Notes under the pieces: model-generated
Database searches by the model: none
Seen by the model: only the letters and a program-made list of their open reading frames with translations
Told to the model about the DNA's origin: nothing
Program-made: the position numbers and the translations under genes
Assembly: GCA_037951165.1 (NCBI GenBank)
Contig: JBBDHG010000015.1
Location: forward strand, 11,196,501-11,260,500
Source: Lophius americanus
Lineage: Eukaryota; Chordata; Actinopteri; Lophiiformes; Lophiidae
Length of the DNA: 64,000 nucleotides
Reading direction: 5' to 3'
Shown: positions 47,291-60,100 of the stretch, one piece after another
Layout of the letters: each line of letters opens with the position of its first letter
Position numbering within the stretch: position 1 is the first letter of the stretch

Positions 47291-50200
47291 CCATGTGGTC
47301 TTAAAATTGTTGTTTCTTCGACCCGGCACCAGCAGTGAGTCAGTGGTAAAAGTGAGGAAAAAGATGAATGGACTACAAATGTGAACATGGACTGTATGTG
47401 CAGCTGAGCCTGCTCAAGACTCCTTTCGTCATGTATTTATTTATTAATTTTTGACAAGTTATACCTGTTGTCAGCTGTCCTCTCCAGATGTCCAACACAC
47501 TCCTGAGAGGGCAGCTGCTGCAGGGCCACAGGGCAACACAGACCAACTTGGACACATAACACACTGTATTTATTAGCTGGAATAACACTTTACTGTCTGT
47601 GCAGTCTACACCACATCTGTCACAGTTAGGATACCTCAGAAAGGAGTGGCCAGGTACAAACAGGAGGGAAGGGAATACAATACAGATGCATTTCAGGTAT
47701 TTGACAGCAAAATAACAGGTCCACAAGTAATCACAGTCCATGCAAGTCCATGATAGTCCAGAAAATGGCAAATAGGCTGGAACATGTGATACAATCATGG
47801 GCTACAAACAAAACAGAAAACAGAAAAGATACCGTATCTCACCGACTCAGACACAGGTTGCGACAAAACATGTGAAACCACGTTGGTTGAGGGAGACAAT
47901 CACGCATACATTAAGGCCCAAAGGGGAAAGCAGGGTGACTATATAGAAACAAGGACAAACAGTTAATGGACAAAATAGTAGGAAAGAAAAAAAAAGGGAG
48001 AGTACAAAAACTGAAAACCAAGGAGACTACTTAGGGACATGAAGATAAAGTAAAAATAAAATGAAATGAAAAATAGAGAGGGAATGTAAACCAAAAACAC
48101 GACAAGAAGAAATAAAGTATCAATATAGATCCCAGCGGGAGGTCCGAACCAAGGTACAGGTATCACCACGCACCTTTATAGAATACTGCAACAACTTAAC
48201 TGGAATTTCAAATGACTGTGTGCATTTGGGACTGTACTGTACTTAGGAGATACAAAAATGACTACATGATAAGAGGGATGTGATGTAATCAAGACTGCGT
48301 AGTTTGTTCTCCTGAGAAAGGAATTTAGGTCTCGCATTGCAAACAATCGTAGGACGGCTGTCAAACGTAAATAGGAAGATAACTGGTGTATCTGTTTACT
48401 GCACAGACAAAGCAATGTGGGCTGGTAGCACCAAGGGTGTCATATTGTCTTAATGGAATAAGACACAATGAAAAAAATGGTGTTTTTGAATTTACTATAA
48501 AAAAATATGTACATCGGTTGCACATATTAAAGTTATCTTTACACTACCTTATTTTTCTGTGTTAAAATTGCATATTTTATGTTTGTTAAACAAACATGAT
48601 TTGTATATGCTATGTTTTGTTTGTCATTAATGTCAAGTATTTACAGTTACCTCATGTTAATTAAACATTAATTGGTTATTTTTTTGAATGATGGGTATAT
48701 TCAATGACCATGTGTTAATAACATAATTATTTCCCTTTATTTATGTTTGTTAATTAGTGTCTGCTAAAACAATGTGTAAAACATATGCAGTGGTGTTTCA
48801 ATAAATAAATCTAGTGTGACGAAATGAATTATGTTTAAAAAAAACAATGCAGTGGGTGCATCCTTTTGTTTCATCTACTTTAGAACTCATCTTGTTCTGT
48901 CATCATTAATTCAATACAGTATTAATTAGCACAAACATTTTTCGAGCCGGGTAATTATTTTTCTCAAAATGAATGATGATTAAGTGTTGATGTCAGTGTT
49001 ACCGGCACGTAGCCCAGGAACATGCGGTCAGGGGAGGCAGGTGAGTCATCATGAAAAGTGAAAAACAAATAATGATAAAATAAATATTAATATTAGTCTA
49101 CTGACATGTTCTATAAATGTATTTTTCTGTTTGATTCCAATCATTTTTCATTTTAATTTAATTCATTTTCTAAAATCAAAATCGCTGAATTTGCATATCT
49201 TCTAATCAAATACAGAGAGCGAGCTGAAGCAGCTGTGATGTGACCCTCAGGGCGACCATATTCAGTTTTTTTGCCAACAGGAACAAATATTACATATGAC
49301 ATTGTGATCATATTATTATATGTCTATAAGTAGCTGTGACCAAAACACAATGGAATATTTGTGAACAGCCTGCAAATTTTGTAACATTTATTGATAATGT
49401 ATAAGTAATTAAATAAAACAGAGTAATAAGTTACATTTCCTATAAATGCCTGTTAATGGTCGGTCTCTTTAATTTTGTCAGAACCAAAGTATTCTAATAT
49501 TAACAGTTACAGACAAATCGGATCGAAATTAACTGAGCATATTTTTAAGACACAACTATTACATAATCAGATATGTGAGTAAACCACTAAACAGAAGTAA
49601 ATAATTAGTATTCATTCATTGCATTATACAAACTCTGCGTTTTATTTTCCTATGAACTAGGCCTATGCTGAAAAAGATTAATCTGAATTATGTAGCATAC
49701 CAAATATTATCGCGTTCTATAGACACTTAAATTAAACAAATAAGAAATAATAAATCATGATCCGATGTCAAAATACAAGAATGCGTATTAGTAGTAATTG
49801 ATTAATAACAAGCCATTCTAAGATCTGTTAAGGCAATCAAACCAAGTCTATTGGTCAACCAAAACTTATGAAAGAAAATATGTCAAGTGCAGAGGGAAAT
49901 AAGGAGACGAGGAGAGAGCCTATATATATATTTGTCTTCCAGAATTACTTGGAGTGAACTAAAAAGAGTTGCAAATAATATATTTGTATTTATGGTCTAT
50001 ACAATGATCTTCATTCAAATTATTTACAAAAATCCAACCTTTTATTCAAGCAATAAAATAAAAATATTTACATCTTTAACATACAACAAATTATTTGGTA
50101 CCTTTTTTAAATTCTACATTTAAAGGTAATGGAAGCATGTTTTCAGTCCCATTTCAAATTTTTAGGCTCACCTGTTTGAATAGGAACTATGAAGTGGTTA

Positions 50201-50419
50201 ACAATGACTTCCTGCTTACCTAGAGAATAATTACGAGGTGACACAGGCTTAGTTCTCTTTAACATTCTTCACAATGGGAAAGGGCAGAGAACACAGCAAA
50301 GATACTGGCAATGGTTTCTAGCAAGTTTATCAACAGTCATAAATGACAGTTTACAGTTTAGAGAGACTGGAGATTTTAATAATTAGCTAGGAAGAGGATG
50401 TGTCTCACACTGACTTCAC
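47291..50419 (+). other. fmn2 3' UTR and downstream gene-poor DNA
   Basis: Candidate AATAAA signals lie at 48111-48116 and 48800-48805. The rest is AT-rich and shows no exon or identifiable transposon domain. A 141-codon minus-strand frame at 47373-47798 has no recognisable feature and lies just after the stop codon, so I do not call it. Confidence 0.45.
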
Positions 50420-51025
50420 ACACTGTGAAGAGGATTGGTTGTCTGCTTAAATATTCTCCAAGGCTTTCGGGCTAGATTAGTGCAGAGGTCAGATGAATCT
50501 CAGAAAGTCTGCCTAACCATCATCAGATGGCACCTACACCAACACAATCTGTTTGGGAGGGTAGCCAGAAAAGAACCTCTGCTGTCAGCCACACACAAAG
50601 AAAAAGGTGTTAAATTTGGCAGACACCACTGGGACCCTCAATGGGACAAGATAATAGTACAAATGAGACCAAAGTACAGCTTTTTGGCAACCAACATCTA
50701 AGATGGGGGTGGAATAGCAAGAAAGAAAAAGCCATACAGAAAAGTCCCTCCTATCCACTGCAAAATATGGTGGTGGGTCTCTGAAGATGTGAGGCTGTTA
50801 TTCTTCCTAAGGGTCCTGGACATCTTTTTAAAATATGGTTCCATGGATTCCATCATATACAAGGAGATATTGGATGAAAACCTGATATATTATGCAAGGA
50901 AACTTAAAGTGGGCCATGATTGGACCTTTCAGAAGGACAACATTCTGAACCATATCTTAAAACCAACCCAAAATTTTTTTTTGCATCTCATTTTACTCAT
51001 TTGTTTTGAAGTGAGGGCACTGTAG
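50420..51025 (+). mobile_element. Degenerate Tc1-like transposon
   Basis: Shifting plus-strand frames give HQHNLFGRVARKEPLLSATH, EKGVKFGRHHWDPQWDKI, a KIWWWVSEDV segment, then YKEILDENLIYYARKLKVGH, and FQKDNILNHILKPTQ. These parallel the Tc1 blocks NLHGRVARKKPLLS, KKRLEFAKKHL, the GGGS.M.WGCF region, REILEENLLPSARKLKLG and FQQDNDPKHTAKATQ. Stops and frameshifts make it inactive. Confidence 0.8.
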
Positions 51026-51189
51026 CTAATCTAATCACCCTTTGAAGTTAAGTAATGTTCATGGCTGCATTAGCAGCCTGACCAACTGATCTTTACAAAC
51101 ATTTGTAAGCAAAACCATTCAATTCTCATTGTTTATTAGATTTATAGACAACATGAAATAAAATATGCTGTCATAGATCTAGAAGACAT

Positions 51190-52640
51190 ACACCACTTCT
51201 TATTGTTTCAACTGTCCCCAACACTTCGGATCATGTATTTGCATCTTGTCCTGTTTGCGTCTTCTTCGTTCACACATGTCCTCTCTTACCACATCCAGAA
51301 ACCTATTCTTTGTTCTTCCCCTTTTTCTCCTGCTTGTCAGCTCCATTACCAGCATCTTTCTACCAATATATCCGCTGTCCCTCCTTTTCACACGTCCAAA
51401 ACATCTCAATATGGCCCCTCTTAATCTGTCTCACAGACACGGGCTGCTCCACTGATGGGCTTGTTGTTATCCTGTCCATCCTTGTCATTCTAAAACAAAA
51501 TTTTAACATCTTCAACTCTCTCCACCTCTAGCTCTGCCTTCTGTCTTATGGTCAGTAACACCATCTCTAAACCACACAGCAGAGATGATCTCACTTCCCT
51601 CCTATAAACCTTTCTCTCCACTCTTGCTGCTACTCTTTTGTCACAGATAACTTATGACACTCTTTTCCACCATTTCCCCCTGCCAGCGCTCACTTCTTTA
51701 CCACTTTTCCTCAATCTCCACCTCTACCCCTTGCATCCTCACCATTCCACCTGCCTCCATTCAATTCATAAATGTAATTTGTCTTACTGTGACAGACTTT
51801 CATTCCGTTTCTTTGCATACCTCCATCTCTCCAGGTTTTCTTCCACCCGTTCTATGCTTTCACTACAGATCACAATGTCAACCGCAAATGTAATAGACTA
51901 TAGAGACTCCTGCCTGACCTCATCTGTCAGCCTGTCCATCACCAAAGCAAACAGGTAGGGGCTGCGAGCTGATCAGTAAATTCACAAAGACACAAAGCAT
52001 CTCCTTCTGACCATCTCTATACTTCTCCATCAGCACTTTCAGCGCAAACATAGCCTCTGCAGTGTTCCATCTTGGCATGAAACAATGCTGCTCACAAATT
52101 GTCTTTTAACCTAGCTTCCACTACTCTTTCCCATATCTTCATTGTATGGCTCATCAACTTTAAACCCCTGTAGATGCTACAGCTCCATCATTGTACTTGA
52201 AAATAACAATACTAGTACACTTTCCTCAATTCATGGCATCCTCTCTCTCTCCAAAATAGTGTTGAACAATCTAGTTAATTGCTCCACTTCGCTCCCTTTA
52301 AAGACATCCCATACCTCCACTGGTATGTCATCAGGACCAACCACCTTTCCATTCTTCATCCTTTGAAAAATCCTTTGAACTTCCTGATTTACAATTCTCA
52401 CATTCTTCACCCTTCACTCTCTTGATTTCTTCATTCACCTGTGTTTCAAAGTATTCCTTCCATCCTGCCTTCAAACTCTCCTCACTTGTTAATATATTTC
52501 CATTTCTATCAGGAACCACCCCAACCTGCTGCAGATACATCCCATCCTTTTCTTCCTTCCTTAGTGTCCTACCTCTCAAACAACTCAACATAGGTTTCTT
52601 GATTAGCTTTTTCTACCTCACCCTTCAGGCGAGCATCCTC
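51190..52640 (-). mobile_element. RTE-like non-LTR retrotransposon remnant
   Basis: Read on the minus strand it runs from an N-terminal linker (LRKEEKDGMYLQQVGVVPDR, then EESLKAGWKEYFETQVNEEI) through a reverse transcriptase with PYLFALVMDRLT. The catalytic-box region reads ITFAVDIVICSE, where the family has FADD. It ends in MRCFGRVKRRDSGYIGRKML followed by RKRGRTKNRFLDVVREDM. Order and motifs fit RTE-type fish LINEs. The lost catalytic Asp, stops and internal deletions show it is dead. Confidence 0.82.
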
Positions 52641-52861
52641 GTACGTGTGCCTACTTTCTCCATCGCACTAGTTATCACAATTCTTTTGCGACAATTTTCT
52701 CCTTTATATACACTACTGAACCTCCTCCATCACCAAATGTCCTTATCTGCTTTCCCCTGTCAGGATGACACACCAGGCGGCTTCCTACCAGTTCTTCAGT
52801 CTTTTTGGGACTTCTATAAAATTAGTAAATTAAATAATAATAACAGTCATAATACCTCACA

Positions 52862-53180
52862 CAGTTGGCACGTCGGCACAGTGGATAGCACAGCTGCTGC
52901 TTTCTGTGCGGAGTTCTCAGAAAGTGGATTGCACAGAAAGCGGATTCATGTTCTCCCTGTGTCTGCGTGGGTTCATCCCCGGGAACTCCGGCTTCCTCCC
53001 ACAGACCAAAAACATGTGATATTGGTGACATTAAAATTTCTCGTGGTTGTATGTGTTTATGTGTCTGCACTGCGATGAACTGGCGACTTGTCCAGGGTGT
53101 ACCCTACCTCTCGCCCAATGTCAGCTGGGATAGGCTCCAGCCCCCCGTGACCCTGAACAGGATAAGTAGTAGATAATGAA
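52862..53180 (+). mobile_element. SINE-like or LINE-tail repeat
   Basis: Starts ggcacgtcggcacagtggatagcac, a tRNA-like head with an A-box-like motif. It continues catgttctccctgtgtctgcgtgg, then gaactggcgacttgtccagggtg, tcgcccaatgtcagctggga and taggctccagccccc, and ends gataagtagtagataatgaatgaa. This text is a very common teleost interspersed repeat, usually ending in a gatggatgg-type tail. It lies upstream (on the plus strand, 3') of the LINE remnant. Confidence 0.75.
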
Positions 53181-54265
53181 TGAAGGAATACCTCAGATTA
53201 AACATGGCTAATTTTAGTCCTGTTTAGCCCCCAATGTGGTTTCCCCTTTAATTTTGGCCCCCTCCGTAAGTGAGCCAAACCCCAGATCACTGGGGAGATG
53301 GACTTTTGGTATATCCTGTTTGGCCTGCTGCCACCTGAATGTAGATCAGAAGAAAAATGTTGGATGGAAGAAGTGTGATTTAAGTCGTCTAAGCTTGTCC
53401 TTGCAGGAACTCTTATTTAGTGTTTTAAGCATCCAGCAGTTATTTGTTGGATAATAATGGGGTGGGGGAAAGTTTGAACATTGGAAGTTAAAGTTAGCAT
53501 GCCATCTATCCCCCAAAAAATGTGTTGGAAACATAGAAGCGATATTGCTGAAAGTACGGGGAAAGAATTAAAAATGGAGGCTAACAAAATAAACAAAATA
53601 ATTTTCTTGTACTTAGTTCAAATGTACTTAGTTCAATACCATTTAAATCAAATTGCAATGACAAAAAATGATAAAAATTTAGTTATGGATTGTACATACT
53701 GAAAATCTAGCATAAAATGATAGAAAGGAATATGCTTGTTAAAGAACAAAACACTATTTTCAGACATCTGAATCATAGGATATACTCCTCTATTGAGTAG
53801 CAGTTTCCTTAAAGTAATTCCAAAAAGGGTAAGTTTACAGGCTCATTAATAACATCTTAATAAGACAGTAATAAGACCTGTTATGAGATTGAGATTTTTT
53901 TTATGTTATACACACAATTTAGAATAAAAATATATATATTATGAACACTTACTAATCACAACACACCAGGCACTTTGGGATTTGCATCTATAATTTCTAT
54001 AAAAGAGCAGCAAAGGACAAACAGGGGAAACACAGTGGCAGACTCTACTCAGCTCCCAGTCTGATTGCTGCATATTTTTTGATGGAAATTATAAGCCACT
54101 CTACAAGAACATCACAAGTGTTCGCCCCTGAGATAGACACTATAATACATAGAGGAGACACTTTTACTAAAAAATCAATAGTTGAAAAAAATATTAACAT
54201 AAAAGAGAAATATTGAAAATAATTACATTTTACATTTTAACAATAATCGTTATACATTCAACTGA
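53181..54265. other. Gene-free AT-rich DNA
   Basis: Short open frames only. I see nothing identifiable. Confidence 0.5.
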
Positions 54266-54465
54266 ATTCACAGGTCATCATCTGGTTCCCACAAGATAAT
54301 TCTTCTGGACAAAGCAAATCTCTTGTTCCCACTAGATGAAGAACTTGCACACAGAATAAATATCCTGTTCCCACACACTACCTTGTGCACATAGGGTAAA
54401 TATCTTGCTACCATTAGAAAAATAACTTGTGCATACCACAATTATCTTGTTCCCACAATATTACA

Positions 54466-55922
54466 TCTGGGTTGGGAGTGTTACTTTCATAAAAGTAATG
54501 TAACTAAATTACTTCCAGTTACTTTTGGATTACTTCAGTACCAAATATGTAAATAAAGAAAAGAGCGCACAAAAGACGTATCTTCTGCTCAGTGTAACTT
54601 TAAAGAAAAATTCAGGCAGTAGCCTGTGGACCTACAGCACAATTAAAGTGGATTAGAAAAAAAAAAAAGTATAGGCTACTGTACAATAGTTTACGAAGCA
54701 AAAATAAAATCTTTGTCTTTTCAAGACGAACAGAAAATACTATGTTTTAGTTCATCAATGAAAAGGACACACATTTTAGAAGAAATCTCGTGTCCACCAA
54801 CTGAATTTTCAAAAAAACAAAAAGAATAAACGAATGAAAGAAAATGAAAACCGTAAACCAAATTCAGGCAGTAAGCTTATAGAATCCAAATTAAAGTATG
54901 GGCTTATAGAAATGTTTGATTTACAAAACAGAAATAAAATATGCTCCTTTTAATTTTGCTCTGCCATCACTGATTCCCTCTTAATAGCCTGGCTGTTCAA
55001 CCAAGGAGAACATCATCAATCATAAATTCAATTATTAAGGCCTCTTGTCCTTGTCAATGTTGAGATACACTAGGCTGCTCAGTAAAATCTTCTTTGGTTA
55101 GAAGGAACTGAAAAACATAAAATGCAAATTAAAAAAATCTAACAATAAGGGTATGTTAGATTTATTCAGTTAATTATATTTATTTTTTAACCTATGACTA
55201 TTAACTATTCAGCTATATTCAAGAATTAGATGGACGGTTTCTTTAACAATTATAATAATGATAATAACAAAACCAAAAATACTAACCTTATTATTATTGG
55301 TGTATTTTATCATATTAGTAGATGAAGTTGTAAAAAATTGCTCATATGTAAGTGGTGTCTTAGTTATGTGCCCGGTAGATACCTACACAACACTTCCCTG
55401 CACTGATCCCAGAGACATCAAGGATATATGAGCTGACTTAAATGAGTATCCGTTCTTCAACGGATACTCATTTACTGACTTTTACCCACTTATATTTAAA
55501 CTGGTAAAAAAGACTAGATTTGGTTATAATCCAGGGCACAGAGGTGGTACAATAATGGCACTGTGATGTTATTCCAATTTCTTCTTTAAATACAAAATGT
55601 GGATGTAATTTCCACCTCGCAAAGGCACATTTTTCACCTGAGTTCACGGTGACAATGAGCCAGAGTGTCGACTCTATCAAAAATATTAGCTAAGTGGTTT
55701 TGCATCATTAATTATGTATGCACACTGTTTGTGTGTGTGTCGGATGCATTTTAGTATATCATTCTCTATTTAAAATTGTAATCCTGCCAGTAATAGCCAA
55801 ATTTTACTGAATGTAACTGTAATCTGGTTACAATTATTTTCTGTAATCTCAACGTATTACAGTTACATTTTTTTAATCCTTTTTATGTAACTCTTTTACA
55901 TGTATTCTGTTTCTCCCAGAAC
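54466..55922. mobile_element. Non-autonomous DNA element (hAT-like?) nested in the repeat
   Basis: The left end begins ctgggttgggagtgttactt, followed by aaagtaatgtaactaaattac. The right end, reversed, reads ctgggagaaacagaatacat, then gtaaaagagttacat. The imperfect inverted ends rich in gtaa/ttac and the lack of any coding frame fit a deletion-derived hAT-type element. Class assignment is tentative. Confidence 0.5.
55440..55473. repeat. Perfect 15-bp inverted repeat (hairpin)
   Basis: Arms aaatgagtatccgtt (55440-55454) and aacggatactcattt (55459-55473) around the loop cttc. It lies inside the nested element. Confidence 0.92.
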
Positions 55923-56329
55923 CTGTATTGCACACAAAAGATACATATTGTTCCCCTCAAGATACATGTTTTAAGCACACAAGATACATATCTTGTCACC
56001 ACAAAATATTAACTTATGTGCAGGAAATAAATATCTAGATCTCACAAAATAATAACTAGCGTGCTTAAAAATCCTCTTTATGGGACACTAGGTGAATCAT
56101 TAAAAACTGTCTCTTTATCTGGCGGCCATGTTTTGTCCCAGATCTCAACAACAACTAGAATACTGTATATGATGGAGGATGATTGTTGGGACAATGTGTT
56201 AGATTTATTTACTAAATTTATTAAAGTTTGTCCTTGTGTTTGTTTGAACAAGCTACAAAAGAGAGAGAGAGTCAATGACATATCAAACCGATTGAGACTC
56301 GGAAAACAACAGCCAGTTTGCAAAGAGGA

Positions 56330-57120
56330 AATGGCGTATATCCGCCATTGCTGCTTGCTGCCTCTTCTTCCACCTAGTCACACCCGCGCGCGCAGAGAAT
56401 GACGTAACGCCCTGACTGGGGAATCTCTGCCAGATTGCAATGGACGTCTCGTAAACTGACATGTTTCCCACTTAAGCAAAAGTTGTTTCATATGTGTTTC
56501 CCGTGGTGAAACTGCCGTTTGAGGCATTAGTTTTGTATCTGACAGGAAATACATATTCATTCGCCTCTCCATTGACTCAAGGCATAGAGGTACCCGGATG
56601 TTGTGTCATGGCCGCCGTCGCTGTGGTTCCATAGAGAGAAGAGGAGGAAGGCAAATGTTTCTACTGTGTGTTTTTTTTTTTTAACCTTAAACCTCGGTTT
56701 CATGATGTCGGATGTATATGACATATCTCCCGAACTTCCATCGACTTCACAGTAAGAAAAAAATGATTTTTCTACAACTTTGGTCGTCTTCGCGTAGGTG
56801 GGGGGGCTTTATTTTGGTGTTTTATAAACTAAATAGACACTAACAATGTCGTGAAGCGGCTCGTGTGTCGTCCACGAATGGAGGCATACATTTCCCACCG
56901 TGGACTTAAACAGCACAGCGCTCAGTCGAGACTCTTTGTGTTGATAAGCGTGCGGTGCCTTTAATTCTTCCCACTAACACAGCGTCCACTCGCGTTTCAT
57001 AAACTTGTGACTGTGCATCAAGTAACTCGATAAAAGTAAAAACACATACACGCAGGATGTGGAATTGTAAGGCAACACTGTGAGACACCTTATGAAGCAT
57101 TATGGGTTTGTCTGCGTCTT
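56330..57120 (+). promoter_or_regulatory. CpG-enriched stretch, possible promoter
   Basis: CpG dinucleotides are much denser here than in the surrounding AT-rich DNA (for example cccgcgcgcgcag at 56387, ggccgccgtcgctg at 56610, cgtgaagcggctcgtgtgtcg near 56850). A CRE-like tgacgtaa lies at 56400-56407. The inverted pair aatggcg/cgccatt (56330-56349) has YY1-like cores. No TATA box is obvious. It sits just upstream of the candidate exon at 56702, so it may drive that transcript. Confidence 0.4.
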
Positions 57121-60100
57121 GTGGTGCTCAGAGTAAGTGAGACGATGCAACTTTTCCTCTAATCTCCATTTAGCTCCCGTGTGATCCATCTAGATGGCGT
57201 GGGCCTGCAGCAGCTTACCTGTCTGTGGTCCAGGTGTGCTCCAACCTCCTTCTCAGCTTCATCACAAAAACCATCTACTTTCACAGAGTTTTGCTTAAAT
57301 CATGTCAATCATTCTAATGTCAAGTATGCTGTGGTTCACAATGATCTGGGTAGTTGAATGTCAGGATAAATCCTTGTAGAAATGAAGATTGGTCAGGATG
57401 AAGTATTACTCACTTTTGCAGTTAAGTCATATAATCATGGCAGCTATTTTTCTCATAATGGCTTCCTCCATATACATTGTTGACAGCTGACAGGCATACA
57501 CCGGTCAAGACATAACATTAAAACCATCTGCCTGGTATTGTTTAGGTCCTCCTCATCGTCAAATACAACCCTGTGATGTCACTTTGTGCCCTGACTCCTT
57601 TCTATGAGAACCAGCTGTTTGTGCTGCAGTAGCTTCGCTGTAGGATTGGACAACACAGACTACTCTTGCATCAATACTGCCTGGGTGCAAATGAGAGTGT
57701 TGCCAGGTTCACCAATTGTCCTTATGGCTTCAGCTCAGTGGGTAGAGCAGCCGTCCCTCAACCAGGTGACCAGGGTTGAAGCCCAGCCCCTGACTCATAT
57801 GTCATGACCCTGAAACTTCAGCACACTGGGCGCTTCACATGGGCTGCCAACTGCTCCCTCAGGGATGGGTTAAATGCAAAGTTGTATTTCATGAAGTTGT
57901 ACTTTATTTATGTACTGTGTAACAATTGATAAATACAGGAAATATTATTATTATCATTACTATTAATTATGCCGTGCAGCACTACTCAAGGGAATCTTAT
58001 CTTGATTTATTATCTCTGTGTGTTGTAACTATACAAACAACACTTGACAGCTTAAATTACTGTTTACAAATGGTTTTGCTCAACACCAGGTTAATGATGT
58101 TATTTAAAATATTTTTATTTAAAACTAAAACAGTTATGAAATTCTAGGGTTTTCCCGCCACATATGCCTATTATTAAAAACACTTTAACAATAGAAATAA
58201 TCTATTTAAGTTTTTCCCTCTTTACTGTAATTATTGTTGTCCATTTTAAGACACCTGTTGAGTACATGGGAGATGTGCATAAAGGTTTGTGAAAACATAT
58301 TGACTTTGTTTTGAGTAATGTCTTAGAAACCCTCTTCTGAGGCAAATCCCACTACCAGAAAGAGCCGAAGTTAATCTTTAACTATAGAAATGGAGAAAAT
58401 ACAAATGGTAAAAGTCTCTAAATAATTAGAAGACCCCTCTCTGATACATGGTTATGGGTTTATAGATTTTTTTAGTTATGCTGTGAAAACTGTGGAAAAC
58501 AATGTGTGAAAAATTATTCACCTCTTCACTTTGTTTGCTTTGAATACGGGTTCAAAAAAAGATTTTTATTTTCCCAAAGCCAAGCTGATGTATTTACATT
58601 TCTCCTGGTGTCTGAATGATGGTTCATCACCCACAGATGTTCAAAGGGGATGCCACTGATTTTCCACTAGAAAGTGTTTGGTTTTGGACCGAATTTCTGA
58701 GAAATTTTTGGATCCTTTGTGGCTTCTGTCGCAGCTGTATGAAGTTTTCATGTGATGTGTAGTGAAGCTGCCCTGGAGAGATAATCAACCATTCATTCTC
58801 AACATTCACACCTACATACTATTCAGAGTCACAAATTCCTAAAAAATTAAATAGACGTCTAGTATGATTTTATTCTATAAATTAAAAAATAAAAATATTA
58901 ACAAATAAAGCCTTAAAAACTCACCAGTGTCAAAGAATTAGTTGGCAGGCAATGGGACAAAGTTATACCCAATGTGTGTTCTTTATGTCCAGTCTATTCC
59001 AGAATGAATTTTTTGTTGCATTAATTGCTGAAAACTCTGCTTACCAGAGAAACATTGATACAAATGTATTCACAATTGCCGGTAATATTCATAAAGAGTA
59101 TCCATTCCTTTGCACCCTTGGGTCATTTGTGTAAGGGAAACTACGTGACAGCTAATATAATGTTTGATCCAGTGTCCCTAAAAATTCCAGAGGATGGCAA
59201 AAGATGTAGCTTAAATTGCACTGTATCGAGAAAAAATAGAATCTGTGCAGCAAATGCCTTGAGACAACATGTTATGTTTTTGATTCATTTGCACCACCTT
59301 TCATTCACTGAAATATTGTCAGCACTTGGCTGGAATGTGCAGCCTTTCACCTATGTGCAAGTGCACAAGACAGATATATTGGCCATAACCATTAAAGTGA
59401 GAAGTGAATAACGTTGGTTATCTCATCACCATGTAAGTGACATCCCATTTGATGAGGCAGAAATTGAACATTTTGTCCTAAAACTGATGTGTTGGACAAA
59501 GGAACAATGGACAAGCTTAAGAAACTGAGTTACTCTGACGAGGACAAAATTATGATGGCCACACAATGGCGCATCCCCAGAACTGCAAGTCTTGTTGGGT
59601 GTTCCTAGTCCGCAGTGTTTAGTACTTAATAAAAGCTGTCTAAGGAAGGAACACCGGACCATAGGGATAACAGGGTCTTGATGCATATGGGAAGTGAAAG
59701 CTAATGCTCGTGTTATCTGATTCCATAGAAAAGACCTTCTATAACAAATATTGCTTAAAAACCTGATGGTTCTAATGGAATGGTGTCAAAACACACAGTG
59801 CATCTCAGAGCTGTTATGGTGGTAAAACGGGGGATGATAATATTAGGCAGGTTATTATGTAATGTTATGGCTATGATCAGTGTACATGTATGAACTATGC
59901 CATGCACAATGAGACTTGAACTGATTTCATGTGCCATGATGCTCTTCCTAGCAACTGCTCTTGTTTATATTGAGTTTTAATTTAATTAATATGAAAAATA
60001 ATGTTAATAATAAGTCTCACACATTTTGTTTTTGTCTCATTTAGCCAAAGCAACTGTTCATATTTAGATTACGCATATTTAAACACAGTATGTATGATTT

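Larger units (their letters stand above)
54268..56062. repeat. Minisatellite-like repeat split by an insertion
   Basis: 54268-54465 and 55923-56062 both consist of short degenerate units such as tcttgttcccac, acttgtgcacac and agataaatatc. Continuity of the motif on both sides of an unrelated 1.46-kb block suggests one repeat field interrupted by a later insertion. Confidence 0.6.

Noticed and set aside
47373..47798. 141-codon minus-strand frame after fmn2
   Set aside because: Probably antisense of the fmn2 3' UTR, with no domain or promoter evidence.
51638..52366. Plus-strand frames over the RTE-like remnant
   Set aside because: Antisense of the LINE. The minus strand carries the recognisable reverse transcriptase motifs.
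59025..59411. 128-codon plus-strand frame
   Set aside because: No domain, AT-rich codons, runs into a Tc1-like fragment, and no splice or promoter support.
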